From positions 10,602,001 through 10,666,000 of the forward strand of contig NC_135202.1 of assembly GCF_050948175.1 (NCBI RefSeq): 64,000 bases of DNA, read 5' to 3'. This DNA is from Xylocopa sonorina. Its lineage: Eukaryota > Arthropoda > Insecta > Hymenoptera > Apidae. Below, in pieces: positions 11,745-22,901 of this stretch (position 1 is the stretch's first letter; each line of letters opens with the position of its first letter). Made by a program: the position numbers and the translations under genes. The notes beneath the pieces were generated by a model that did no database searches, had not been told where the DNA came from, and saw only the letters and a program-made list of their open reading frames with translations.

Positions 11745-14292
11745 AATTCGATCGTCCAGAGCTCGCGTGGACGATTCTTGGGTCTTCATCTTGGACGACT
11801 TCGTTCGTCGATCGTTCGAAGGGACGATGGACGCGCGTCGCGAACGAAGCCTCGCGTTCGTAGTTCATTTAAATCACGCGACGATCATTCTGACGGGTTT
11901 CCCGCGGAACACATCGGTCGACCAGTCTCGCAGCTAGACTCTGGCCAATTCCGACCGCAGCCAGGACCCGCCATAGATCGACCTCCGCCCCCTGGCCCAG
12001 ATGCGAGCCCGTATCCGGCGAGATAATTGATGCAACGACGCCACCGACCTGCCCGCGCGGAACGCCCAACAATCGGCTAGTTTATCGGCCCGTTAATTAG
12101 TTTTCTTCCTAACTACCGATCTCGGCTGATTTACTCCGTCATGGTGTCGCACCAGGGGACTTTCGTTCGCCAGCCAGCGTTTCGATCGTGCGAATTTTTC
12201 CGCGGGGAATTCGCGGACGGATCGAAAGAAGTTTCCGGTGTTTGGACGCGCGGCAACTTCGATGCCGCGCTCGATTTAATCCATCCGCAAATCCTTCGAG
12301 CCCCATTAACGACTTTGTGGCCAGACCAGGAACTTCCTCTCGACGCACGCGTGCTTCTCGCCTGCTGCACGAGCGTATGTATTATTTAATCCTTCGTGCT
12401 TCAGCGTCGAAACCACCGCCGCGATTTAAATTGCTTCCGTTCGCGAATAGCAGCGAACTCGAGCGTCTTGGAGAGAGGATCGTATCGAGATGGTACAGTG
12501 TTCCGTCTGCTCGGAAATGGCGACAAATTTATCGCGCGATGGTGATAATGGAGCGGGTGGAACGAGTCGTAAAACGTCAGACGCGAGATAGACGCGTAGC
12601 GTCGAACGTGGGTGTCGATAACGATGCACCCCCGTCGAACGCGACTGCTGCGCGAATCGAAACAATACCGCAACGTTTGTGCGTTCGGCTGATTTATAAT
12701 GCGAGAGATAATTATCTGACCAACCGCAATAAATAACGCGACTCGCACGCGTATTACGATTGCTCGCGGTAACTTCGTTATTCATTTACCAGTATCTCCA
12801 CCCGAACGGTGGTCGCGTTCGTTTTACCGCCTCCCCAAAAAGTTTATCGCCAGCAAGGCGTCCTCCCTCCTCGTCCGTCCCTCCCCTTCTCGCTCGTGTC
12901 CCACTGTTTGTTCCAGTTTAACGAACATCGATTTTTCGCGCCAATCGAGACGCAGCCTCTTGGATCCGACGTAAATCGCGGTTAATGGTCGACGGGTGCG
13001 CTCGCTCCGCGCGAATATCGACGGTTTCGAGTGGAACGTCGGCTCTGATCGGTGAATAAATCCACCGCGAATAGGATTCGAGCTCCTCGGAGCCGTGAAC
13101 CCGCTCCAGTCTACGGAGACAATGAGCGCGCCGTGAAATAGCCAGATTTCACGGGGTGGCGTCTGATTTTTCCCGTGACAAATAATCCGGGAGAAAGTCG
13201 CAGCAGCACGATTCGCGATATCTTCGAGGGAGGCGAATTCTCGCGATCCTCGTTCCTTTCGATCGCTATACTTTCGCAATCGTGTTCAGAAATTACTCAG
13301 ATAAACGCAAGATCTGTCGTATCATCGAAGAAAGCCATTCGATCGACTCGCGAAGCGAACAGCCGCAACGTGGAGTAGATTGCGGTCGATTCAGGGGATT
13401 TCAATTAACCCGGTGACCGGTAAAAAAAGTGCCAGCTGCTGTTCCAACGTCCCAGGATGCACGAGACGGGGGTGGTCGAGGATTTATACGCTGCACGGCT
13501 CCTCTGAATTTCCGCGGGCACTCGTCGATCGACCTCTGTTTTCTCTCGAGCTTTAAAACCCCCCGCTCGCTGCTTACCTCCCCGTCCTGAATGCTAATCT
13601 GACTTTAATTCGCACCCTCTTCGCCACCCTCTCGCCTATTACATCTCCGCCGTTCTATCTTACGTCGAGGCCGTCCCACGCTAATTGCCATTCGATTCGT
13701 CCATCCCCCTTCGGGCTCGTCGAAACTTTTCCACCGCACCCGCGAACAAACCGACGGTTTCCGGCACTTGCCCGCTTCCGTACCCTCCCGTAGTTCTCGC
13801 GATCGTTTCACAGCCTGAAACTCGTCCTGACAAACTGCGATAATTGCCGGAGGGGGGGACGATTCGAGGTTTCGATTCGTGGTTCTCGTCAGCGTGTTTT
13901 TTATGAAACGCTCACCGCGAGACGGAGGAGGATTGGGAATATTCTGTTTGCAGGGACGAATTAATTCTTGGAACTTCGTGTTAACGTTTTGCGCTCGAAC
14001 TCGTCACGATGGTTTGCGTGGCAATTCGAGCGAGAGATGACAGTGTCTGTTTATGTTGAATTTCGTTATCTCCTGTTGGTAGAAACGAAGCATTGGTTCG
14101 GGAATAGGTCCCTCAGGCTGTTTATACTTTCGGTTGGAAAGTGACATTGTGACGTAAATAGGGATTAAGATAGAAGTCCTCTACGATTGTTGTACCGTCA
14201 AACTTGTGTTTCTGGGTACTCGATAGCCGCCAATTAAGAACAACTATCTGTTTCAATTTTTGTAACGTATATTTAACTTCTAAATTACAACT

Positions 14293-14445
14293 ATGTACAA
14301 GTATCTCGTGGTAAAATTGATGTGTATGCTGCTGCGTCGTGGAATGAATGATTTTGTAGAACTAACTGAGGGCGAAGATCTGTCTGGTTATATAGAGTCG
14401 TCGAGGGTGGTTGGACTGGTGGAAATGGAAGTTGTGGATCAGTGA
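14293..14445 (+). CDS. Small ORF, 50 codons, unrecognised
   Basis: ATG at 14293, TGA at 14443-14445. Its makeup is protein-like rather than Arg/Ser noise: an N-terminal hydrophobic stretch (MYKYLVVKLMCMLL), then acidic segments such as FVELTEGEDLSGYIESS and GLVEMEVVDQ. After the stop, the +2 frame relative to it stays open and becomes very basic (SGKRRKNAKKHAGRYRNKR, about 14490-14550), which could be the decayed continuation of one protein. I do not recognise a family. It may equally be a chance frame in the island. Confidence 0.25.
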   Translation: MYKYLVVKLMCMLLRRGMNDFVELTEGEDLSGYIESSRVVGLVEMEVVDQ

Positions 14446-15003
14446 TTGGTGAGGTCCTTGGTGTGAGGGTGTGTCGAGGTAAAGGAAAAGTAAAGAGTGG
14501 GAAAAGGCGGAAAAATGCTAAAAAACATGCGGGTAGGTATAGAAACAAGAGGTAAAGGTAAGTGCAGGTCTGTCGAATCTGTTGGAGCTGTCCATGTGGT
14601 CACAGTCTGTTTGGGTGATTTCGAGGGTTGTGGAAGGTGAGGAGATTTACGACACGGTGCATGCTATTGAGATAAGTTAGGGCCAGGAATTGCAAAATGT
14701 GTGTAAAGTCACGTACCATCTGAATTTGGCACCCAGATGGCGAAGGAAAACTAAAGACCCTTCTCAAAAATAGCAGCCATTCCGACCGTGGCATAAATCT
14801 CGTAATGAATTATGGGATGAGTTTTGAAGTATATGGTTTTCGGGAACCGAACAATTGTAGTCCTGAATACGACGCGTTTAGAGTTAGTACAATGTCGACG
14901 ATCGTAGCGAGCACACGTATCGCGAAATTCTACGCGTTTCGTTTTAAAGTTTTAACGCGAGTTTCACTTTCAATTGATCAGAAGCTTATCTATCCGTGAT
15001 TAG

Positions 15004-15342
15004 ATTGGTGGTAGAACAAGTGTAAACAGTGATGAGGATAGTGACGTGGTATCCAGTGTGAGAAATAGAAGAATCAGCGTAGCAGACAGTGAATCCGGAA
15101 GTAGCAGCGATGACTCACAAGATTCCAACAATTCAGAATGCCTTGGTAAGTGTCTTGCAAAATATCACGCGACTACAGAAACTTGAACTCCGCAAATTAT
15201 GTTTTTCAAAATATAAATACAGATAATATATCGAAATATAACACTTTCGTATGTTTATTTTTATGTAGATTCATTTTCTCGCGAGATCGTCTCGAGTTGC
15301 AACGCCGCAGGACCGAAAGAGTCGTCGAGCGCAAAGGGTTAA
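15004..15342 (+). CDS. Candidate two-exon 3' end of a gene (Ser/Asp/Glu-rich C-terminus)
   Basis: Proposed exons are 15004-15145 and 15269-15342, separated by a 123-nt AT-rich intron. The donor is CCTTG|GTAAGT and the acceptor TTTATTTTTATGTAG|AT. The first exon is open from 15004, just after an AG. It reads TSVNSDEDSDVVSS, then RRISVADSESGSSSDDSQ. The donor is phase 1, and joining keeps the frame open for 23 further residues, ending ESSSAKG and TAA at 15340-15342. The AT-rich intron between less AT-rich flanks is typical of insect introns. No ATG lies in the first exon, so a 5' exon would be needed. Acidic Ser-rich stretches occur in many nuclear proteins and in some transposases; no assignment is possible. 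Confidence 0.35.
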
Positions 15343-17570
15343 TTCGAAGCGATCAACTTTAAGCCACCCCTCGACGAATTACAGCGAGGCGAAACCGAAT
15401 AAAGTGAAATCCTGGTGACGCGTTTATAAAAAAAAAGTCACGAGACACAGAAGAATCGAGGGTGAACGTGGCACGGTCCTCGGTTAGCGTACATAATGGC
15501 GGTCGCATCGGGGGTAACGAGAAGGGCCAGAGGGTGGAGAGAGACACGGATGGTAGGCAGGATGGATTGATTGTGTCCAAGTGAGTTAAGGCTGGCCCGA
15601 AGAAAGATTCGAGGTTGGCTCGGTTGACGAAGGTCCCCGTTTCCCATTACGGATTCCCCGCGATACGGTGTTCGCGGTGGCTGAAACTTTCCCTTAATGA
15701 CAGAAGTTTTATTGCGGGCCATCGTTCAAGCTGCCAGCAGGCCGAGAAGCCGCCCGCGCGGCTCCACAACCGGCCACCCCGTCCTCTCGCGCCCTTCACG
15801 GCTCCGATCCTCTTCGATTCCCAGCTTCTAACCGGCCGACTCGCAATCGTAACTTCGATAACGATGATTAAACGTCTCGCTCGCCGAGCGTCAAGTTTTT
15901 GCCTCGCAAAACGGCACGGAAAATCGCAGCGTAAGACACGCCATCGACGAGATCGAGCCGCCATTTTGGTATCGAGGCTCCGGCGATACCCTTGCCGCGA
16001 GATTCCCGGTAAACACGAAACTGCAAACTCGATCGGATCGCGTGTGTGCACGATTAAAGGCTGATTTAATTACGATCAATTCCAGAACGCGAACTCTGCG
16101 GCTGTTGGCGAGCGATTATCAACTATCGACGCGGCGAAAGTTAACCACGAGCGATACAATTGACCGGTCAGCTTTCGAGTGGCCAGTCGACGGTCCTCGA
16201 CGGATGTTCCGCTGATTCCTTCGCGCTGGAATGGCCGACCGATTCAACTGGCGCATCTGATACGCTTCTAACAAAACAGCCACCGTTGCGGTGCTGTTCA
16301 ACGACAGCTGTTCCTGCCTTCGGTACAATCCCACGCTGAAAAACCGTGGTCGCGAGCGGGCGAGCGAGCTGGAGGGGCGAGGGAGGCGTCGCTGTATCCG
16401 ACGCGGCTTTAATGGAATACATTATTCCGTGGTAATCGAAAACGTCGGGAGTCGGGCCACGTTTGTCGAGCTTATTAACGGCCTCGGCTCGTGTTGCTCC
16501 TCGCGACCGGGGCTTTTTATACACGTCGCTGACACAGTTACGTGGACTGCATTAAACGGACACCGGCGGACAGATTCTATTTCGAGTATTAACCGCCGCC
16601 ACGGCGGCAGTTACGGAAAGATTCTTTTAACTCGGATCGATACGGACAAAAGTGTCCATGCTCGCGATCGAAATTGCGATTCGCACCCCTTTCGAGCGTG
16701 TTTCGACGAGCAGCGAAGATCGATCGATCGAGCGACTCGATGAGGAATTGTACGTTCGTTTCGAGAATTTTTTTATTAAACGCGAGTAAGCATCGCGAAG
16801 GTTTTGAGAGCGTGCAGCGAAAGAAAGCCACGAGGGGAAGCTAAACAATTTTTTTCCCAGCTTTGAAGGGACGCTGACAGCGCATCGTCGTTTGCCTCTA
16901 AATGCTTCCCTCCTTCCTGGCTCGCGCGAGCGATCAATCTTAATTCGCGCTGCTAAATTGCCGACCGATGCCGCCGTTGCCCGAAGAAACGTATTAAGAC
17001 ACGGTGAAACGTTGCTGCGAGGGACGATGGAGAGTGCTGAGGGGTTGCAGGGGAGAATATCGCGCTGGCGATGATGAAACAGCGCTTTCCGGTACCGCGC
17101 CATTAATTCGCCACGGTCGAGTAACGAAGCCAACCGTCATTGCTGTTTTATACGATATCGAAGGCTCTTCTCTGAGCCTTTCGATCGGTAATGCGAGTAC
17201 GATGATCATTCGCCAGACTCTTCTCATCGTTCGCGCATTTATCATCTGCTCCTGGTTCGAATGCATCTGCAATTCCGAATCCCTTGCCTGGGTTCTTGCG
17301 ATTTCCTCGCTACGATTGATTTTATTCGCGTAAAAAATTAGGCGCTCGTTAAAATTCATATCCACGAGCACCACGGATCGTCAATTAATAGCGTCGATTA
17401 ATCGACAAATTGCTCGTCGGTTCGTTGCTTGTAATTACGTTCGGTTGCGCAGCGTTGGCCCCGTTTTATTTCCCCGCTGTGCTTGCTCGTTTCATTATCG
17501 GTTGGTTAATCGCTCGAAATCGTGCGGAGAGGGTGGAAAAAAGCATCCGATCCTTGATTCTAGAACTCAC
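15343..17570. other. Noncoding stretch, no gene recognised
   Basis: CpG-rich intronic sequence just downstream of the complexin first coding exon. A plus-strand TTTTTTTCCCAG signal near 16860 opens a long frame, but no donor follows. Confidence 0.5.
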
Positions 17571-17663
17571 CTTTAACCGCGTTCAGCTTGTTGCCGACCA
17601 TCTGCTTCGCCACGAACGCTGCCATCTTGTAGCTCGCTGCTTGTCACACGGGACGAACCGAAC
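17571..17663 (-). CDS. cpx: Complexin, first coding exon (5' UTR end, start codon, residues 1-18)
   Basis: Complexin is a small cytosolic presynaptic protein that binds the assembled SNARE bundle, clamps spontaneous fusion and promotes calcium-triggered release. The ATG is at 17625-17623 (minus) and the frame reads MAAFVAKQMVGNKLNAVK. It ends with the first base of the next codon at 17571, followed by a GTGAGT donor. This matches the very conserved N-terminus of insect complexins (MAAF.AKQMVGN.L.AVKG). An in-frame TGA at 17646-17644 lies seven codons upstream. The start has A at -3 and G at +4. The best acceptor (TTCCTGTTGCAG) ends at 17664, giving about 38 nt of 5' UTR in this exon; another upstream boundary is possible. 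The acidic linker, central helix and C-terminus are not in the window, so the next exon must lie beyond its left end. Family identity is near certain; the exact 5' boundary is inferred. Confidence 0.93.
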
Positions 17664-18069
17664 CTGCAACAGGAACCAGAAACGATCCTTTCAAACACGT
17701 CGATCGCTTGTGAACAACGGAACAAGTGCAAACGACGAGAGGGCGGAAATTTGTCCAGCGATCGCTCGACTCTTGTTTTAAAATACACAACGCCGATCAC
17801 CCTGCGACGGAGGGGTGCTGTCGTTTGTACGCGTTCCGAAATCTCTTTGGGGCGGGGGCATAACCGTTCCGGGTAATATCATTATATGGCTCGCAGCTCG
17901 TAAATACGTCTTTTATGATGTCGTGAAAAGTAATACCGCGTTCGATCCGACTGGAACTTATCCGAAAGTGGCCGCGTGCACGGTGGATCCGTTGGAAACG
18001 AATTTTCCGGAGGAAATGGCACCGTTGCCTGGCCGTATCCGCGAGGAGGATCCCCTGCCACGGTTTATT

Positions 18070-18101
18070 AGAGAGAGAAAGAGAGAGAGAGGGAGAGAGA
18101 G
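18070..18101. repeat. GA-rich microsatellite
   Basis: Imperfect (GA)n, about 32 bases. On the minus strand it is a long pyrimidine tract followed by a CAG at about 18057. Confidence 0.75.
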
Positions 18102-19606
18102 CGAACCGATAGCCCGAGAAATCGGCTCCGTCGATAAAACGATTCGGCTCGAACGTCGGAATAAAGCGTCGAGAAATATTTTCCAGCCGCGAACCAGGGT
18201 GGAGGGTAGGTCGAGATCTCTCGCGAGATCCACCGTGGAAGGGATCCCGTTATCGCCTGCGACCGGGGTGGAAACGACGCCCGGAACCGCGGGAATTATT
18301 TTCAGCCGGATGCCGGGGAATAAGAAAATAAGACACGCGTCTTTCGATCCGACCACGGATCGTGGAAATAAACGCCTGGAACGAACGAGATCCTCTTTCA
18401 CGCTGGCCAGAAAACCGCGACGCCTTTCCCGTTCCCCGTGCGAACCATCGCTCGTAAATATCTGCGCGATCTGGACTCTGCTGGCGATAAACGCGACACA
18501 ATTTCCATTTCACCCAGTAATTTCGAGTTATTTATCGAGGGACTCGTCCATTAACCGTAACCTCGCGATGCTTTCTGCAGCTGTTTAAACGGCTGCGAAA
18601 GATAATCGCGTCACAAATCGTTTAGTCTCCAAGAATCTAAAAAACGTGTATCGTTAATCGTAGCGGGAAGTGGTACAAGGCGCTTCAAAGTCGAATCGAT
18701 ATCGCGGTGGAGTCGCCGTTGAAATATTAGCCCAGCGTTCTCCACCTACGAGGCGTCTCTTTCATTTTCTTCTGCTCGAGAGCGATTCCTCATTCGGTGG
18801 TTCCGCGAGGATGAAACGCGCGTCTCGAGGGAGGCCTCCTCTCCTCCTCGACGGGAAGTGTTTTAATCTCGAGACGCGTGCACGCGTTGCGACGGGCTTC
18901 GAAGGGGCGCTCGCGACGGACGGAGACGGCGTGTCGCTCGCGGTGAATAATTTTCCAGGGACCTCTGGGTCACCGTGCTCCGGGGCTTGGTGCACTTTAG
19001 GGCGGCCCCGCGGGAGACGTCAGGCAGCTTCCGGTATCAGGCAGCGACCCGTCGTAAGTCTAACCCTGGGTAACTCTGACGCGTATGAAATTTCACTCGT
19101 GTCCTATCGTAATTTAGATTTCCAGAACACCTCTGGTACTCTTCAGGTATCAGCTACGCACGTCGCATGAATTTTTGACGATCTTATTAAACCACATCGA
19201 CGACGTATCGAACGTCGTTCGTCTCGACGAATACAGTAACAGAAGCGACTATTATACACCCGTGCAGAGAGGTGTATATTGAATGAACGTTAACGAGAAT
19301 TTCACAGAGATCGTCGACAGGTGAATTCTAATCGGATCCTGGTTTCCGTACCGGAGTACGCGTTGTATAGTGGCACGATTATCGTCACGCGTGCACCACG
19401 CGTTCCCCAAGGGGTAGGACGCGTTAATGTCGCCAGGCTGCCGCCGCAGGACCAGAATCGACGAGTAAATCTCGTCTCGTCTCTCGTCGAATACCATACC
19501 AGATCCTGCGGGGTTCCCGTACTCGTCAGAACGATCTCCGACCGAAGCAAACATCTCATAAACGTACGAGTTTCCGCGCGTGGTGTCGTGCGCGAGAGTC
19601 GGTGCT

Positions 19607-19678
19607 AGTCGCATTCACGAGTGGAGCTCGGTCTGATCGTCCGCGTAGCGACGCCAGCCCCTTATCCGGCGTCTAGCG
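19607..19678 (+). promoter_or_regulatory. Candidate TATA-less start site with a short 5' exon
   Basis: An initiator-like CTAGTCGCATT (A at 19607) is followed at +28 to +32 by TGATC, four of five matches to the downstream promoter element. A donor-like GCG|GTGAGA (GT at 19679-19680) lies 72 bases on. The following 250 bases are GA-rich, as in many insect leaders and first introns. No ATG lies between start and donor. This is weak pattern evidence only. Confidence 0.2.
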
Positions 19679-22600
19679 GTGAGACGAGCGAGGCGGAGTG
19701 GGCTCGTAGTCGGCCAGCCGAAGACGAAGAGCGCAGAGAGGATCGATAGAGAAATAGGAGAGCGACGGAGAGAGTCGAGAGGGGTTGCGACGGGAAAAAC
19801 GCGGAAAGCGAGAAACAACGAGCGCGGGGGGGTGGAACGAGAGGCTGCGCTGGCGACGAGAACCGGCGGCGGCTGCGAGAAGACGACGCCGATAAAGCAG
19901 CGGTAAACCGGCGTCGAGACGTCTCGGCGCCTGTCCCCCATGATTTTCCAACGCAACGACCGACCACTTTATCCCGGCGACAACGGGCGAAACGAGCCTC
20001 GCCACCCGACAGACACCCGGTGTTTTTCCTACCAACGACGGAGGATCGGGTGCTGCTCCGGGTGTCGCTGTAATTTCTCGTCGACGTTCGTCCTTGGAAC
20101 GGGGATCATCGAAGGGACGAAGGAGAAACGATCGACGTCAGCGATGTGTTCCAGTCTCTCTCGCGCGAGTTATTCGAACGTTTAACCCTATCGCGTAATT
20201 TCGATCACGGAAATTTCTTCTCCACGGCGGATACTCGAGGAACGAGGAAGTTTCGCGAAGGTCACGAGGGGGTTAATCAGCGAAGTTTCGAACTTGGCGA
20301 AGATATTTTTTTTTTAACCCAGCGCAGTTTACTGCAGCTAAACTACATGGTAGCTTATCGATACACACGGCGGGCGTGTTTTTGTTTGCTCGGTCCACGA
20401 TTAAGCCTTCCATCGGCTAACTTCACGGTGGACGATCGTGGAGGAAACTCGAACGGATTACCCGACGCGTGCACCGAAAATTGGATCGCGTCTTCCTTTC
20501 TCAAACAATGTGGATACGGGTTACCCTTGAAAATTGCGAGATTTCTCGCGAAGGGGTTCTTCGCGACGGCGAATATCGATGGTGGAACGTCAGGACGTTG
20601 CACGGAAGGAATCGCATGGCGTGAGGAACTCTATCCTCCGGTAAAACGAGCCACCGTTAATACGCTGACGGTGAGAAATCGGAGTAAAACAAACTGGAGC
20701 GGCCTCGAAGTCTGCCCGCGATCGCCCCCTCGACAAACAACCGCCCCGCTGAGCCGCGAGAGAGATGTTTGTTCCTCTTAAAAGTGGCCAAGCCAGCCGG
20801 TTGGCAATGCTGGCGTCGATGAATCGACCGATGGGCCTATCGAGGTCGTTCGAAGCACTGAAGAAGGATCGACAGCCTTTCGTTGAGATGCAACCGCGAT
20901 ACGACTCTTAATTCTTCTGATAAATCTCTGAGGATCGCCTCGAACCGATGGACGATCGACCAAATAACCCTTTACGATGGAAATGAGACAAGGGGTAGAC
21001 AACGCGAGCGATTCTTCAGTGTAGGAGGACCAGGCGTCGAGACAATGTCTGATTCCACTCTGCAAGTCGTACTTCCCGGTCCCGACACTACAATTAACGA
21101 ATTCCAGGAATTATTCCACCAGCGTCGCTGCAGGGAGCAGGGGTGGTAGTCGCGAGAGGGTGGAAGAAGGCAGTAGAAGTCGCGCAGTTCCGCAAGTTCG
21201 CGAGGAAGAAAAGGTTCGAGTGGAGGACACTCGGTTCGCCTCGTTAGAGAACGGTGAACCACCCCCGGGCGTTCTCGCACCGCCACCCCTCGCGCGCTAA
21301 TTAAATAAAGCGCAGCGCGCGGATTCGACCGAGACGAAAGGCCTTTTTAAGCGTCCCGGAAGATAACGGTTCGATTCGTGGATCTTTTCTTATTAGCACC
21401 TACACTTTTTCCTCATCTTCGAATGATGCAGACTGATTCGCGACTGAAGTTTCTTTCGCGATCGAACGAGCAGAAGCGCGATCAAATTTCCAGCGCGTGA
21501 TTATCGAACGCGCATTCTGCGAGTAGTTCTCGACTTCCTTCTTGTCCGACGTTCACCACTTTCCGATACGAATGGAAAATCGCGAGGAAGTTGGGTAAAG
21601 AGCGCCCGAGTTGCGCAACAAATTCCAACCCCCTTCGTCGTGCGATTACAAATTCGAGCCAGTGCCGCCTCCGCCCGGAGATTAGAAGATTAGAAAACTG
21701 CGAGAACTTTTTAGCTGGTACTCGTAAAAGTCCGCGAATACTGCCGCGGAATAAAACGCGGGAGCGTTCCTACGGCTATTACGAGCGACGAACCGCCACG
21801 GAGCCGCGGGAAGAATTCCATTAGACGGCGGAAGCATCGAAACGCGGGTCAATTAAACGAAACTACAAATTCACCGGGCCAGGCCATAAACGCGATTATT
21901 GCCGGCATTCTCGGCACGCCTCGGCCGCGTTTCGTCGCTCGCGCGGCCCTGGGTGCCCCGTCGCCGGAAGCCTCGATCACGTAACCGCGGGGTGGAACCA
22001 GGTCGAACGTGACGCGTCCCCGCGTTGGCGAGTTGTCCGCGAAATTAAGGAAACCTCGAAGTCGTTCGACGCGTTCGTAGCTGCGTGAACGATGCTGGAC
22101 GCATTCACCACCCCTCCTCCGCCCTTCGTGCATTTTTCTTCGCCCCGACGGAGAGCCTGGCCAAGTGCTTCTGCGTGTACTTCTGCGATTTCTCGCTGCG
22201 TTTCACCGTCGTTCTTTCCACGCCGCTAAATAGCTTGTCGATGGAAGTCGGCGGCGGAGTCGTCGTTAATGGAGAAGTTGGACGTCTTTCAGAGAGGGCG
22301 AGAGATTTACTTGGAGTTCGTATTTCCTGGCACTCCGTTGATCTTCGATTAACGCCGTAGCGTCTCGAGCCATTTGTCGATTAATCGTTCGAGCTTCGAT
22401 TTTTGTACACGTCTGGCGAGAACGGTCCTCCGTTGAATTTAGGAGCACTTCGATGCTAAAAACAGGACCTCTTCGAGTGGTAACCGGGTTAAAAGTCCAG
22501 CCGAGACAACGCGTCGAAAATAAAGACGACGATTTAGGTTACATGCGCGCTGCGACGCTAAATGCGTCCTTAGCTAAACACCGGCGAGGATCGCGCGTTT

Positions 22601-22878
22601 ATTTCGAGCTATCGGGAAACAATCAATGGAGGAAGGGTGGAAATTATTAGAGGAACGTGGCTCTCTAGATACGAGCACTGTTCCCGCTCGGACGAGGGTG
22701 GAGGACAAACGAAGGGTGACTTTTACGGGCTGCGCAGAGAGAGAGTCACGTAAACTGCTCGCGATTCCTCCGCTTCTTTAATTAATTTCCAGTCGAATTT
22801 CTTCCGTGGCAGGCAACGAAGATGGCACGGTTTAAATATTTCGTTCCTTCGCGAATGGGAACGAAACGGGGAGGAATA

Positions 22879-22901
22879 GCTGGTCCAGTCGATGGACCAG
22901 C
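22879..22901. repeat. Short inverted repeat, 9-bp arms
   Basis: GCTGGTCCA and TGGACCAGC with a five-base loop (GTCGA). Perfect arms. Confidence 0.6.

Larger units (their letters stand above)
3294..13929. other. Noncoding stretch, no gene recognised
   Basis: Intronic sequence with CT microsatellites near 5.0, 6.5 and 7.2 kb and a 9-bp hairpin at 11724-11744. A minus-strand donor-like GGAG|GTAAGC lies at 13578-13573. Polypyrimidine/CAG signals near 11644 and 11700 have no partnering donor. A TATATAAA at 8840 has an AGTCGCA word only 17 bases later, too close for a normal TATA promoter. I see no protein-like frame. Confidence 0.5.
13930..15342. other. AT-richer, CpG-poor island of unknown origin
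   Basis: By eye the composition changes near 13.93 kb: CpG words become rare, TG and AT words common, and the normal CpG-rich texture returns near 15.3 kb. The island holds a 50-codon small ORF, a spliced-looking acidic Ser/Asp-rich frame, and a donor-like AAAG|GTAAGT (GT at 14558). No clear terminal repeats or recognisable transposase were seen. It could be a decayed mobile element, a retrogene or a young nested gene. Confidence 0.45.
1..17570 (-). other. cpx: Intron of complexin downstream of the first coding exon (continues off the left end)
   Basis: After the donor at 17570-17569 no sequence encoding the rest of complexin was found on the minus strand. That would be an acidic, Glu-rich linker and a Glu/Arg/Lys-rich central helix, which appear on the plus strand as runs such as CTCCTCCAT. 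The intron therefore spans at least 17.5 kb. Calling it an intron is an inference from the orientation and missing downstream exons. The features listed inside it (plus-strand promoter candidate, CpG-poor island, microsatellites) would be nested. Confidence 0.75.

Noticed and set aside
13405..15342. TTAACCC at 13405 and GGGTTAA at 15336 as piggyBac-like ends of the island
   Set aside because: Only seven bases match, such heptamers recur by chance in 64 kb, the inner ends share no further similarity, and no transposase was seen.
17815..18588. 257-codon plus-strand frame next to the complexin exon
   Set aside because: Crosses a GA microsatellite (RERKRERGRES), has no family features, and lies antisense to the complexin upstream region.
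19601..19620. GTGCTAGTCGCATT resembling mature miR-33
   Set aside because: The seed is missing and no hairpin surrounds it.
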